NCBI GenBank assembly: GCA_964006375.1
Contig: OZ023262.1
Location: 50,166,960-50,230,959, forward strand
Origin: Tillus elongatus
Taxonomy: Eukaryota; Arthropoda; Insecta; Coleoptera; Cleridae
DNA length: 64,000 nt
Reading direction: 5' to 3'
Shown here: piece by piece, positions 37,953 to 49,679 of the stretch
How the letters are laid out: each line of letters opens with the position of its first letter
Position numbering within the stretch: position 1 is the first letter of the stretch
Notes under the pieces: generated by a model
What the model was told of the DNA's origin: nothing
Databases searched by the model: none
What the model saw: the letters and a program-made list of their open reading frames with translations, nothing else
Position numbers and translations under genes: made by a program

Positions 37953-38404
37953 TGGGCTAGAGCGGGCGAAGAAATAGGCGTTAAGCGGGCTATTACGAAC
38001 AAAGTGGACTGTAATTTGCGTTTGTTAATTAAGTAACGGTTTTTAATGAAAAGAGAAGGGGCAAAAGCAGTGGAAATTGATGCAAACTCGTGAATGACCA
38101 AAAAGCCACTTACCTTTGTGAATTTCTCCTCTTGTCGAGTACTGGACTCACAGAAACTCGTGCGTGTCCCGGAAAAGGCTATCCTGGGTTGCTGGTGCGT
38201 TTAATGGATTTGTTAAGGCTGGTTTGACTGTATCACACACACATATAATTTTAAGGTAGCGGTACTATACGATATCGCGGTTTTGCGTTGCTGACTACTT
38301 AAGTTGTGTTCTTCTTGACGATTCGTGGAATTCTGGTCTGTTCTTCTTATCGCAAAATAAAGATTATAAATTCCACTGCTTTTACACTATACGAGGAGCG
38401 AACA
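37953..38404 (-). repeat. 5' LTR of the BEL/Pao element
   Basis: Same 452 bp as the 3' LTR with no difference noticed on reading; it would drive transcription of the polyprotein toward lower coordinates. Confidence 0.97.
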
Positions 38405-38409
38405 CGGTG

Positions 38410-39660
38410 CTTAATACCAAATTTAAATTCTTCTAGTTAGTATAATAAAACGTTAACACCAAAATTAAATTCTCATAACTAAATGTGTACTCCGTTATTT
38501 AACATCAAATTTTAATTCTTATAATTAATAGAGTAAAACATTGTTCCATAACTAATTTAAATTTTCGTAATAGTGTCGAACGTTGTTAAACACCAAATAG
38601 AAATTCTCATAAGTACATGTTTTAAAACCAAATATCCTGTTTACACATATATTATATGAAGATACTTGTCTGATTGTTTGTACTGTCATTAATCAATTGA
38701 ATGCTTCAAATTGAGGCCTAATAAATCTTGTTACTTGTTATAATTGATGTATTCTTGTGTTTCTCCTTTACCAAATCTTTTTAGTAAAATCAAAATTAAA
38801 TTACACCTGGGACTAAGAAAGGCTGTGAGTTTGTGGCTTTACTAATACAATAAATATTATTACAAACTCTGGCATCCCTGATAACTTTGTTGGCTGCCTG
38901 TATCTAGATATCTCCAAAAACTGACCTAAAATCAATTAAGTGCTCCAGGAGAGTATTAGTTTTGATGTAGGTAAGTACTTTTTAAAGACTGTGTGATCTT
39001 TTTACATACATATTCTGTATAAAATAAATTTGCATATACAGTTTAAACATAAATAACAACACCTTCTAAAACAGTTAATAACCTTTAAAATTTATATTTA
39101 AGTTACTTTATAATAGCACTGCCTTCACTTTCTGATAGTACTGCCTTCACCTTATAATTTTTCTTGTATAATGGTCAACTTTGAGTATAAATTTTAATGA
39201 ACACTATACTTGCAGTTAAAGGTGATACAAAAAATAGGTCTTTATATTAACAAGGAATGTGCCTATTTTTTGTTTCAATTAATACTATTATTTCAATCAC
39301 AAACTTCTTTCTTGACGTAAAATAGTTCCCATGTAATGAGCAAGGCAAATAATTGAGCAAAAGGAAAATAAGCTGAATAAGATTATTTAAAATGTAATTC
39401 TCACTCAATTATCACTTAATCACTTTGACAAAATTTGTTTCATTATAAAATACCCCTACTTAAATTCAGCTGTCGAAAACTTGTGATATTGAAAAGTCAA
39501 AACAAACAAATGTTGTACGAACTCCAATGCAATACTTCCAAAAATAATTATCACATGGTCATACAAATATGCAATGTCTAGCTATAAAAGGTGAAAATTC
39601 AACAGAATGATTAAAATAAAAAAGAATATATGACACACATCTTGTTTTTGTCAGCATTTC
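38410..39660. other. AT-rich region with a degenerate tandem repeat, no gene
   Basis: At 38410-38640 a unit of roughly 60 bases (ACACCAAATT-AAATTCTCATAA type) recurs about four or five times with much drift. The remainder to 39660 shows no frame or element. Confidence 0.45.
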
Positions 39661-39819
39661 GTACCCTCATTGGAGAGGTGGAATAAAACTCAAAGTAATA
39701 GCAAAAGTTTTCTCCTGAGACAGTTTCACTTTGTAACTGACGTTTTCTCCTGAGACCACTTCAACTGGGAGATGAGGTTGTTTTAATACAATGTTAAGCT
39801 TAATGATTACTTCAGAAAG

Positions 39820-40870
39820 TGGAGACTGTGCCCAAGTCCATCTAAAACAGAAGTCTGCTGCTTCCATCAGTCGAGCTGGCAAGCGAATGATACCCTGCGG
39901 GTGGAATTTAATGGCAGGATCCTTAACCACAATAAAAACCCAACGTATTTGGGTGTGACACTGGATCGATCACTGAATTCAATCCACATCTTGGAAACGT
40001 CGCTGGTAAGCTGAGAACGCGCAATAACGTCATAGCCAAACTTGGAACAACATGGGGAGCTACAGCGACTCTGGCCTTGGTATACTCTGTCGCAGAATAT
40101 TGCTGTCCTGTTTGGATCAACAGTGCACACACCACAAAAGTAGATGTGCAACTGAACCAAACAATGAGACTGATTGCTGGAACCATACGGCCAACACCAA
40201 CGTGCTGGCTCCCAGTGCTCAGTAATATCACACCACCACATATCAGACAAACTGCAGCTCTCATCAGGGAATATAGAAAAATCATGGCTAACGCAGCCCT
40301 ACCAATCCATACCGATATCCCATACCTGGTGGGACAATATCTTCGGCTCAAATCAAGACATCCAGCCATCCGATCAGCATTAGAATCGAACAAAAACTTT
40401 CATGCGACTAATAAATGGACTACCATATGGACAGAAACTGCAGGAAACCACTACATTCAACTAGATGACCCAACACACTGTTTCAACGGATCCGACCTGC
40501 CACGCCGACTATGGTCAAAGCTCAACCGAGCTAGAACAGGTTGCGGGAAATGTGCTGACTCCTTACACAAATGGGGCAAGGCAGAATCCCCACAATAGAA
40601 TTGCAGATCTCCGCGGCAAACTATCCACCACATCGTATCAGAATATCCTAACCATTCCTATGCTTGTGACCTCGAAGATTTTATGAAAGCCACACCAGAG
40701 GCAATCGAATGGCTTCGCAATTTGGATGTAGATATATAGTTTGTCATAATAGTTATGTTTGTCCTTATATATTTGAAATTTCTCTGTTTATATGTGTTTT
40801 GTATTTTGTATGTTTTGTATACCTCTATCACGTGTATCGTACTGTAACCCCATACGCTAAATAAATAAAT
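39820..40870 (+). pseudogene. Jockey-type non-LTR retrotransposon 3' end
   Basis: Plus-strand frames join into the reverse-transcriptase C-terminal half: YFRKWRLCPSPSKTEVCCFH, VEFNGRILNHNKNPTYLGVT followed by LDRSL, then after a frameshift a long frame LVYSVAEYCCPVWINSAHT, VDVQLNQTMRLIAGT, RPTPTCWLPVLSNI, LPRRLWSKLNRARTGCGKC, and finally ATPEAIEWLRNLD. The catalytic box lies upstream and is lost. The 3' tail ACGCTAAATAAATAAATAAT at about 40853-40872 is the short-repeat tail of such elements. A minus-strand frame at 39667-39930 overlapping its start is a shadow. A 5'-truncated, frameshifted dead copy. Confidence 0.85.
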
Positions 40871-40875
40871 AATAC

Positions 40876-41855
40876 TATGTTCATACCTAAAAGTAATCTC
40901 TTACATTTTAACAGATATTTCATTAAATTATTGCATGTGAATCAACTCTTTTAACCAAAAACTTACAGAATAGTTATGATCTTAACAATATAATTAATGT
41001 GAATTCAAGTCATGTAATCAGCTATGGAGAGATGACAGTGAGCAGTTTTGCTCCAATCAACATAACATGATTGTAATAAAAAGACATAGACACAAAATCA
41101 GTAACTTTAATTTCAAATGCATTTGGAATTGAACCTCAACATTTTGTGTTAAAAGATGGTGTGAAAAAGTAAACTGTCCTGAAGCAGTGTGATCAGCAAC
41201 TTGAATACTATATACCTTCCAGAAGAGGACTTGAAAAGGTACTCTCCATTAATGGATTTATCAGTGGTTATCATGTGGGTGGAATACAGAGAACTCTGCA
41301 TAGTGAATGGTCTCCCAAGAGCGAAGACTAAAGGTCTTCTTAATTTTAGCATGGAAAGAGGTGAAAGTTTGTTGGCAGCTTTTACGAACAAAAGGCCAGA
41401 TGATCAACATCTTGAAGAAAACAAACCAGAAGTAATTTTCATGCCACAAATTACCGAGTTAGTATAACGACTCAAGATAAAAGCTTGGATGGATATGACC
41501 ATTGGTCTACTTACTGTTAATGCACTGACTACTGCAATATTTTGTTGTAGATAAGTTTGCAAAAGCAAAATTTGAGCGAGACATTTGACATTTCGTACCA
41601 AATAATCTTTTATCAAAACTCTAATAGGCATAATTGCAGGGGTATTTTATTTCTCACACTGTAAATATATTTTTCACCATGTTTTTTGGTCCCTTGAACA
41701 TGCATTTTTTTAGGTTAGATCAGGTGAGTTTTTCTATTATTATTATTAATTTAAAGGAAGAGAAGAGCGGAAGTACCAATAAATTAAAACATTATAAAAA
41801 ATACAATTGAAACTGAACGGAAATAAAAATTATGAACATTCCAGCTTTAAGAAGA
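40876..41855. other. No gene secured
   Basis: Both strands are open for about 90 codons at 41190-41470 (plus: LPEEDLKRYSPLMDLSVV...; minus: SSGRYIVFKLLITLL...). Neither matches a family I know and there is no splice context, so neither is called. Confidence 0.35.
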
Positions 41856-42051
41856 AACCCATAAATTTTCATATCTCTGTTTGAATATGCTGAGTGAAGG
41901 AATAAACACCACTTCCTTTGGTAAAGCATTACATGCATCAAACACCCGGTTGGGGCGAAACATTTGTCGAAACATTTGTCGAATAGAGCTGTTGAAAAAC
42001 TCTTTCTTCAATTTAAATTGATGCCCGTTGTAGCTATCACTATTCTATATA

Positions 42052-42132
<81 letters not shown>

Positions 42133-42830
42133 CATACATACATACATACATACATACATACATACATACATACATACATACATACATAGTGATGCAAACA
42201 ACAAAATGTAAATATGAGATCTCATCTCTCACATATAGCCTTGATTGTAGTTAAATTTGTTAAATGTAAGCGGTCATTATACCTGGAATGAATTAAACCA
42301 AGAGGGGTTCTAGCTGCTCGGCATTGGACAGACTCAAGATGTTTATCTCATACAGGACCAGTTTGCCAAACATGACAGCAAATTCCAAAATTGATTTTAC
42401 ATATGTTAACAAACTAATCCAGGTGTTGTAATCACAACCTGAGAGACCTAAAAACTGCAAACAAGTCCTGAATAGGTATAAAAATGATATTTATATGGAG
42501 AGACCACTACAGATCAGAAGGAATGAGCATGCTCATGTCGTTGTATAGATTGACAGAACAAACTGGTAACCCAATAATTGTATACAATTGATGAGGATTA
42601 TTTTTATCCTTATAAGCAGCACCTCACATTTGTGCATGTTTAGAGAACCAACGACATATCTTTGTAGGCTATTATTAATTGCTTCTGTGTTTCCGTACAT
42701 TTTGACATTGTTTGGATAGAAGGAACATCCAGATGATAACAACGATTGAAGGTCAGCTGTATAAATGTGAAATAAGATGGGTCCCAGAAGGTATCCTTGT
42801 GATACACCACTCAATACAGCTGATAATTAC
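41856..42830 (-). pseudogene. Non-LTR reverse transcriptase remnant (CR1/jockey group)
   Basis: From 42814 downward the minus strand reads SGVSQGYLLGPILFHIYTADL, the conserved GVPQGS...LGP...ND segment, then SFYPNNVKMY where the catalytic FADD should be (now YPNN). Later pieces, in other frames, give YVKSILEFAVMFG (thumb), SLSNAEQL, and [20 protein letters not shown], then FKQRYENLW, at the C-terminus (to about 41860). A (TA)/(CATA) array interrupts it at 42054-42188. Catalytic residues lost, frames broken: inactive. Confidence 0.75.
42054..42188. repeat. Compound (TA)n(TACA)n microsatellite
   Basis: About 36 TA units passing into about 15 TACA units, inside a decayed reverse transcriptase. 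Confidence 0.97.
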
Positions 42831-43074
42831 AAGAATCTACGCAGGCTACACTCACATACACTATGCTATACATTGCAAGCACTGACCATCGGTATATCTT
42901 TTTTAATTGTATATTCATGTATCATTGTTAATAATAATATATTCTCAAACAAGTGGTTTTGACACCAAATGCTTGGCTGTATAACCAACAGTGAACATAA
43001 TACTACTAATACACAAACTGCCTTAAATGTGTTACCTAACTCATGTGTAACATTCAGTACATGGTTGAGACACA

Positions 43075-43330
43075 AGATACTGGAAAACACCTTGACACTA
43101 TTTACCTAATTTACCTAGACTTTTTCAAGGTTTTTATAGGTTACATCATAACATCCTCCTTGAAAACCTTTTATCTTTAGTGCCCTTGATCATCCGAAAT
43201 AAACTCTTGTCTTCTTACATTTAGAGTAAAGAGTTTCATTCATTAAATACGTTTTGTTTACTGGGTTTCCCGTTACATCTGGTATCCCCAAGAGTGAGTT
43301 CTTGGGCCCACCTCCTTTAACATTTTTATT
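43075..43330 (+). pseudogene. Non-LTR reverse transcriptase remnant
   Basis: Pieces of the finger and palm: DTIYLIYLDFFKVFI (consensus YTDFSKAFD), FRVKSFI...FVYWVSRYI, then WYPQE, a stop and VLGPTSFNIFIRN (consensus GVPQGS.LGP.LFNIFIND). Several stops. It could be the other half of the remnant at 41856-42830 after an inversion, since the strands are opposite and the pieces do not overlap in content except around the GVPQG box. Confidence 0.55.
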
Positions 43331-44149
43331 CGTAATACTAAGTTCTATCTGCTTTGAACTGGCACCAATCTTTTTGCTACAAGCTTAGAAATAAAGAACA
43401 GTACATGCTTCCACTATCTTATTTACAATCCATTGTCTTGCAAAACATTATACCAGAAAAACAATTCGATAATTCAAAATCAAAAATAAAAAATACAGGT
43501 TCCATTCCTAATATTACCTACAGAGGTTTTTTAATTACTACTTTTATTCTTAGAGGTACATATAAAATTATTAAGATAATTTCGATGCCTTATTCAATAC
43601 AACATTTACATACTAAAAATGTAGCATCACATAATTCATTTAATTTACCTTCTCCACGCCCTAATAAACCTTTTTTTCCGCCCAACATTGCTTAAATACA
43701 AAATTTAATTAAATCCACCTGTTAAACGATAAACTACTTAAACGTAACATAAACAAAATGCGAAGCTAAACAATTGTTACAATACCAAAATATATTTAAA
43801 TCTTATTTGCTTTGAAATTTGCTAATATAATAGCCTGTGAAAAATAGTTTTCATAACAGCAAATTTTAAAATATACACATTTGCCAAATAATGCACCAAA
43901 TCAGGTTATCCTAGGGTTAATAATTTCAAATGGTAAAATTGAAACCACAATCTACAACTATTCTGGTGTTCATAAGGTGTCTGCAAGATGGGTACAGTGA
44001 ATGTTGACATTTTAACAAAAACGAGGTAGTCTCTGTTTATTAAACCTGTGTGGTGTTGTAAACAAGGTGATTCAAATTCGAGCCTTACCAGGTAGGTTTA
44101 TATTCAGTAAATTCGCTAAATATTTAGTTCTTTAACAATGAGCATTACT
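43331..44149. other. AT-rich, no gene seen
   Basis: An open plus-strand frame at 43354-43695 has no recognisable features. Confidence 0.45.
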
Positions 44150-44690
44150 GGTCAGTGGAAAATCCGAGGCAAAATGGGAAATGAGACCACAATATTGTTT
44201 TGAACTAAATGTTTGGTTGAATATGTTAGGAAGCCGCTTGATTCGGCCAGTTCGGCAAGAAGAAACATTAAACGGCGGAAAATACATTCATACATATGTC
44301 TCCTAGTTTTTAGATAACATTCGTCTAGACCAAGTTAGACATTTATGGTGGCAGCAGGATGGTGCACCGGCGCACAATGCGGCAATCGCGAGGAAATACT
44401 TATACTAAGAATTTCCAAATCACTGGATCGGAAACGGTGGAGTAGTGGAATGGCCTGCTAGATCCTCAGACTTGAATCTACTTGATTTTTTGAATTAGAG
44501 CTGTAAAAAACCAAATTTACCACAAAGATCTCACAGCAAATATGGAGGAACTCAGGGCAAGTGTCCAGAATGCATTAAATACAACTCCCAGGAGGACTGT
44601 TCATAGAGCTGTGCTAAATGCTAGAAAATGTGCACAACTATGTATCAATCAAAACGGCCAGCTTTTTGAACAGTGTTTGTAGTTACTCTT
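44150..44690 (+). pseudogene. Mariner-type transposase 3' half, degenerate
   Basis: Interrupted plus-strand reading: YWSVENPRQNGK, EETLNGGKYIHTYVS, then LWWQQDGAPAHNAAIARKYL (second catalytic Asp in QQDG), a stop, NHWIGNGGVVEWPARSSDLNLLDF (third Asp kept), stops, then LRASVQNALNTTPRRTVHRAV and CINQNGQLFEQC. The second-to-third Asp distance is about 41, the same class as the other mariners here. The first Asp and the DNA-binding domain are missing and terminal repeats were not found. Confidence 0.75.
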
Positions 44691-46110
44691 GTTGTTATTA
44701 TTTTCTAGTTTTTGTTTTGAACATTTATTGTAGTTCTTGTTATTTTCTTGTTTTTCTTTTTAATGTTATGAAGTTATTGACCGTCGTCCGAGTTTTTTTT
44801 TGCGCGGTATTGTTGTATTTCGATTTGATGCATAAAAATACGTAATATATCGCGCTTTTCTTCATTATTTAATGGCATCTTACTATTACAATGTTATCAG
44901 TGATGACAGAAATATTTTTCTGACATTTTGAAGTTCCACAGTCAACGCCAGAGCAAATCAAGGTGATTTTGCATTGTTTGACAGTTAAGCCCAATTTGAA
45001 AAAAATATTTCTCAACATGTTATTATACATTGTTGAATTCAGAAAAAAAAAAACAACCGAAACTCTACGATGTCAAAATCCACTTTGGGGCTCATAAGAA
45101 ATGAGAAAATGGGTAATGTCACAAAGAAGGAGAAACATTGTTGAAAACTTTTAGTTCGCTATGAGACAGAAAACTGGAAACGGCAGTGAGAATGTGTTTT
45201 TAGGTTTTTTATACGGGTTCAAATAAATGAGGTTTCAATTTCTCTTTTGACAGTTGGAGAAAGTTGGTTTTCTCTGCGAGATATTAAACCGCACAAAATG
45301 TAGCAGCTTTGCCGAATTTACGCCTACCTCTATCTTCGATCATGAGGGAAATCCCCAAGATAAGGTTCGCATTTGAAGCACCTTGTGTATGCAAATAGTT
45401 TTTTAATCATATGAAATACACACATGTCCTTTTGAAATGTGTATATACTATTTTTTCAACTACTTCTGTCTTAAATAAAGGTAAAAGTAGGAGAGCCGGC
45501 CCTTTTTTACGTGTAACCACCATTTTAGTGTTCATTACTTCACTTCACCTTTTTATTGCCGGACATCCCACTTAATAAGTACGCTTAGCGGATTTAAGTC
45601 ACATAAATGATAATAACATTTGGGATTGTAACCTGCTGATTCGTTAATTCCTTACAAACTAAGTATCAAGTAGAAAAGATATGTGGATGTCACCATAACC
45701 AGTCTTGCGTAGAAGATTTAGAATACCATATAACTAAGAGAGAGGGTGTAAGAGAGGAATCTAGAGAGAAGAAGTCACATGCAGTGTAGTGCTTGTAAAA
45801 TGGCCCTCCAAGTGATTACCCTAAACCATGGTCGTCGAAGAATCCTTGTGGAGTCTCCTCCTGAAATTAAAAAAATTATATTATGAGATTACGTTAATTA
45901 AAAATGAATAAATAAAAATTAAACAATAATATGAATGTGGATAATAATACATAAAACAATTACATAAAACACTACATAAATTGATTTCACGTACCTAATG
46001 TCAAGGCAACTTCCACATCTCCACTGTCCATGTATCATAATCCACTTTCATATTATTTTTGTACCTTAGATATCACTATATTTTGATATACATAATTAGT
46101 AACAGTTCGG
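44691..46110. other. AT-rich, no gene seen
   Basis: A purine-rich AGAGAGAGGGTG stretch lies near 45740. No frame or element recognised. Confidence 0.45.
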
Positions 46111-46384
46111 GACGCAGCAAGTGCGTTATGGTAGTGAATTCTCATGAGAAGAATATATTAGTAATTTTGTTTTATATTATTAGAAGTTATAAAAAACTAC
46201 TTTATTTCATTACCAACAGTAAAAAATAAGGTAAAGAAGAAAAAGCAAACACATGATCTTTAAACATAAATATTTATGGGGTCATTTGGATACAAAACTC
46301 AAACAAAGCAATTGATAAACAGGAAATATACTCAAGAAAAAATACATTAGAAAATTGAACATAAAAAACATTCTTGGGGTTCAT

Positions 46385-46690
46385 GCATTGAGGGTGATTG
46401 GATGCATGCAGAAGGGTAAGAACCCTCAGGACGAAGAGGGTTTCTACCCTCTTACCCAAAAACACGCGGGGTTCTTCCACTTGTGCATGCATACAACCAC
46501 CTTCAAGGCATAAAGCACAAGAAAAATTTCTTGGGAGGAACCCCGCAAGAAAGTTATGAGACCTGAGGCGAATATGGGTGCTGTGTGGGGTAGACAGGGT
46601 TTAAAGGAGGTATTGCTACAAAATGTGAAAAACACATCTTTTCAAAGTCCGACTAAGTGGCTTTTTAAGCATTTTCCGCTCATATTTTTA
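46385..46690 (+). repeat. REP-C dispersed repeat, copy 3
   Basis: Contains CACAAGAAAAATTTCTTGGG, GTTATGAGACCTGAGGCGAA and GGTGCTGTGTGGGGTAGACA, shared with copy 1. Its left side also includes an internal inverted repeat (AGGGTAAGAACCCTC / GAGGGTTTCTACCCT) around 46412-46452. Confidence 0.65.
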
Positions 46691-46749
46691 AGTTATAAAT
46701 TTTCGTTTCAATCACTTAAACACTTTTAAAGACATTGCGTTCTAAAAAA

Positions 46750-46884
46750 TAATTTTTTAAGAAAAATTGGCCGTTAAGATCTGATGAATGAACTCATCCA
46801 AGCGATTAACAAAATAAAGGTAATCCCCAAATTTGAACCAAATCAGTTAAGTATTTTTCGAATTATCGGTTGGATATATATATA
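46750..46884 (+). repeat. REP-A left flank (separated from its right flank by insertions)
   Basis: GATGAATGAACTCATCCAAG, AGGTAATCCCCAAATTTGA, CGAATTATCGGTTGGATATA. The matching right flank is at 50166-50262, beyond a mariner and a hammerhead repeat. Confidence 0.65.
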
Positions 46885-47308
46885 CAGGGTCGCTGATAAG
46901 TCTGGAAACGGTCGATTATCCGGGAAAATATACAAGGTGTCGAAAAAAGTTTTATACAAAAGTTTTTGGGTTCTTCAATGTCTACTAGGCGGTGATAATT
47001 TTATTTATACAGGGTTGGTCATACAGGCATGGCACACCAATATTAATTTTTTTTTAATGGAACACCATATATATTATTCGATATTTCAATCCTTCTCTTA
47101 ATTTTGAGCAACATTTATGAGAAGCATAATGTACCTAAACTCAATCGTTTTCGGGTAAAAAAATAAATAAAAATAAACGCTACTGTTTTTAAAATCTATT
47201 GGACGAAGAACAAAAATAAATGAAAAGTAGAATATCTCTTGAAAACAATCTGTGAGTGTGAAAAGAACCGGTTGCGATGATTTTAACATTGTTTGGAATC
47301 CCAAGATA
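46885..47308. repeat. Left TIR of the intact mariner
   Basis: About 420 bp, inverted at 48540-48956 with scattered differences (for example ACAATGTT-TAAAATC versus the right arm). Ends inside GATTTTAACATTGTTTGGAA next to the gene leader. Confidence 0.88.
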
Positions 47309-47443
47309 AGATAAGATGCCCATAAGAAACGCAGTATTATTCTTTTGTTTTAAAATGTTTCCAGGACAACGAATGTCAAACATTCATTCAGTGTCAACAG
47401 TTTTGAAACATTAGTAATTTAGTGTCAACAGTTTTTGTGCAAA

Positions 47444-48538
47444 ATGGCAAGTTTAAGTGAAACCGAACGTATCGAAATTTTAATGATGATAGGGTACGGT
47501 GATAGAACACGAAGTTTTGCTCAAGTGGTGATTATGTTCAATGAGTTGCATCCTGAGCGGGAATCGATCTCCAAATCCACAGTTTCGAAAACTTTGCATC
47601 GTTTTCACGAAACTGGCGGTATCAAGGATAAACCTAGAACTGGAAGGCCAGTAACCGTTACAAATGTAGAAAATTCTTTGAATGTAATATTGGATGTGGT
47701 GGAAAATCCGAAAACTTCGGCACAGCAATTGGCTTTAAATCACAATATGAGTCGATATTCAATTCAAAAGATTACGAAGCGGGAAAAGTTCCGTCCATAT
47801 AAAATTCATTTATTGCAAGAACTGAGTGAAGACGATTTTGATCGCAGAATCGAGTTCTGTGAACTTATTATGGAGAAGTTACGCCAAAATTTTAACTTTG
47901 CCAACCACATTTTGTTTTCCGACGAATCTACATTTTGTTTGAATGGACAAGTCAACCGACACAACTGTAGGTACTGGTCAGACGAAAACCCACATTGGAT
48001 GGAACAAATTCACACCCAAAGACCGCAAAAAGTAAATGTTTGGTGTGCTATTATTGGTGGACATATCATAGGACCTTATTTTATACACGGTAATTTGAAC
48101 TCTGCTCGATATTTGACACTTTTGCAAGAATCAATTGTTCCAGACGTAAGTCGATTATTTCCGAACAATAACGACCCAAATCTACCAGCGGATCAAATAT
48201 GGTTTCAGCAGGATGGGGCACCCCCTCATTTTGGAATTGAGGTACGGGAATATCTTAATCAAACCTTTCCTGGCAGATGGATAGGGCGCAGGGGAACTAT
48301 TGAATGGCCAGCTAGGTCTCCCGACATGACGCCGCTTGACTTTTTTTTGTGGGGTCATGTAAAAAATTTAATTTACCAAAATAGACCGCAGAATATTGAA
48401 GAGTTGCAAGCAAGGATTGTGCATGAAATTAATAACATTCCTCAAAACGCTCTTGTAAATGCAGTGCAATGTTTTGTTAAGCGAATTCATTATTGTCAGG
48501 AGGTCAATGGAGAACACTTTGAACATCTTATAAAATAG
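47444..48538 (+). CDS. Mariner transposase, DD41D, intact
   Basis: 364 residues from the ATG at 47444 (MASLSETERIEILMM), in frame to a TAG stop just at the inner edge of the right TIR. The N-terminal paired helix-turn-helix region recognises the TIRs, and GRP-type linker wording (KPRTGRPVTVTN) is present at about 63-74. The catalytic core has Asp160 (LFSDEST), Asp257 (FQQDGAPPHF) and Asp299 (SPDMTPLDFFLWG). The last two are separated by 41 residues, the DD41D signature of the rosa-like group. All three are present with no stop or frameshift, so the enzyme could be functional. It cuts and pastes between TIRs into TA sites. Related to the dead copy at 23013-24080. Confidence 0.95.
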   Translation: MASLSETERIEILMMIGYGDRTRSFAQVVIMFNELHPERESISKSTVSKTLHRFHETGGIKDKPRTGRPVTVTNVENSLNVILDVVENPKTSAQQLALNHNMSRYSIQKITKREKFRPYKIHLLQELSEDDFDRRIEFCELIMEKLRQNFNFANHILFSDESTFCLNGQVNRHNCRYWSDENPHWMEQIHTQRPQKVNVWCAIIGGHIIGPYFIHGNLNSARYLTLLQESIVPDVSRLFPNNNDPNLPADQIWFQQDGAPPHFGIEVREYLNQTFPGRWIGRRGTIEWPARSPDMTPLDFFLWGHVKNLIYQNRPQNIEELQARIVHEINNIPQNALVNAVQCFVKRIHYCQEVNGEHFEHLIK

Positions 48539-48539
48539 G

Positions 48540-48950
48540 ATTCCAAACAATGTTAAAAACATCGCAACCGGTTCTTTTCACACTCACAGATTGTTTTCAA
48601 GAGATATTCTACTTTTCATTTATTTTTGTTCTTCATCCAATAGATTTTAAAAACAATAGCGTTTATTTTTATTTATTTTTTACCCGGAAACGATTGAGTT
48701 TATGTACATCATGCTTCTGATAAATGTTGCTCAAAATTAAGAGAAGGATTGAAATATCGAATAATATATAGGGTGTTCCAGTAAAAAAATATTAATATTG
48801 GTGTGCCACGCCTGTATGACCAACCCTGTATAAATGAAATTATCACCGCCTAGTAGACATTGAAGAACCCAAAAACTTTTGTATAAAACTTTTTTCGACA
48901 CCTTGTATATTTTCCCGGATAATCGACCGTTTCCAGACTTATCAGCGACC

Positions 48951-48956
<6 letters not shown>
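48540..48956. repeat. Right TIR of the intact mariner
   Basis: Begins two bases after the stop codon with TTCCAAACAATGTTAAAAAC; see the left arm. Confidence 0.88.

Positions 48957-49025
<69 letters not shown>
48954..49025. repeat. (TA)n microsatellite between mariner and hammerhead repeat
   Basis: About 36 TA units joining the mariner right end to the hammerhead repeat block. Confidence 0.97.
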
Positions 49026-49031
<6 letters not shown>

Positions 49032-49101
49032 AATAGGATTTATAACACGGCATTTCTGTACTATACAAGGAGAAAGGTTAAGGGCAAAGCCGCAAGGAGA
49101 C

Positions 49102-49148
49102 AACCGCATACTCGTGTTTCAAGCTTATTACCCATCATCAGTACGGTA
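49102..49148 (-). ncRNA. Hammerhead-like motif, copy 1 of second family
   Basis: Core CTGATGA and GAAA present; stem I six pairs (ACCGTA/TGCGGT); stem II weakened (GGGT/AGCT) and stem III has a mismatch (ACAC/GAGT). Probably decayed. Confidence 0.45.
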
Positions 49149-49362
49149 TAGCCAGGTGAAGATGGGAACATTCTGGATGAAGATACAAAAATACACTGTG
49201 TCACAACAGGCAACCAGTGCACAATCACGCAGGTGATTTCTTTGAGTCCGTGGCTTTTTTGGTTGTTTCCTTCCAAATGTTGCTGCAATTGTGCACTGGA
49301 TGCCTATTGTGACTCCGTGTATTTTTACATCTTCATCCAGTGTTCCCATCTTCACCTGGCTA

Positions 49363-49409
49363 AACCGTACTGATGATGGCTAATAAGCTTGAAACACGTG
49401 TATGCGGTT
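49363..49409 (+). ncRNA. Hammerhead motif, copy 2 of second family
   Basis: Best copy: stem I AACCGTA/TGCGGTT with seven pairs (one G-T), CTGATGA at 49370, stem II with a U-U closing mismatch, then GGCT/AGCT around AATA, GAAA at 49391, self-complementary stem III ACACGTGT, cleavage base A at 49402. The U-U pair where G-C is normal lowers the expected activity. Confidence 0.55.
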
Positions 49410-49679
49410 GTCTCCTTGCGGCTTTGCCCTTAACCTTTCAAGCTTATTGGCCATCATCAGTACGGTTTAGCCAGGTGAATATGGGAACACTGGATGAAGA
49501 TGTAAAAATACACAGAGTCACAACAGGCATCCAGTGCACAATTGCAACAACATTTGGAAGGAAACAACCAAAAAAGCCCCGGAGGCAAAGAAATCACCTG
49601 CGTGATTGTGCACTGGTTGCCTGTTGTGACAGTGTATTTTTGCATCTTCATCCAGAGTGTTCCCATCTTCACCTGGCTA

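Larger units (their letters stand above)
31704..38404 (-). mobile_element. Full-length BEL/Pao LTR retrotransposon
   Basis: 6.7 kb with 452-bp LTRs at both ends that look identical by eye, a perfect 5-bp target duplication CGGTG (31699-31703 and 38405-38409), a primer-binding site, a purine tract and one unbroken polyprotein. This combination marks a recent insertion that could still be active. Orientation is minus. Inserted about 100 bp from the RNase H fragment at 31080-31600. Confidence 0.97.
46885..48956 (+). mobile_element. Intact mariner (DD41D, rosa-like) with about 420-bp TIRs
   Basis: Starts CAGGGTCGCTGATAAGTCTG and ends with its inverse (TTATCAGCGACCCTG). Terminal inverted repeats run inward about 420 bp (46885-47308 and 48540-48956), unusually long for a mariner. 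They lie in (TA) sequence on both sides, as expected for TA-target insertion. The single transposase gene is unbroken. A second CAGGGTTGGTCATACAGGC-type motif occurs inside each arm. Confidence 0.92.

Noticed and set aside
39667..39930. Minus-strand frame that looks conserved (LPARLMEAADFCFRWTWAQSP)
   Set aside because: The plus strand of the same bases reads a typical jockey reverse-transcriptase segment (SKTEVCCFH ... VEFNGRILNHNKNP) continuing into clear element sequence, so the minus frame is a shadow.
41189..41467. Opposed open frames of about 90 codons as a gene
   Set aside because: No family match, no splice or start context, both strands open by chance.
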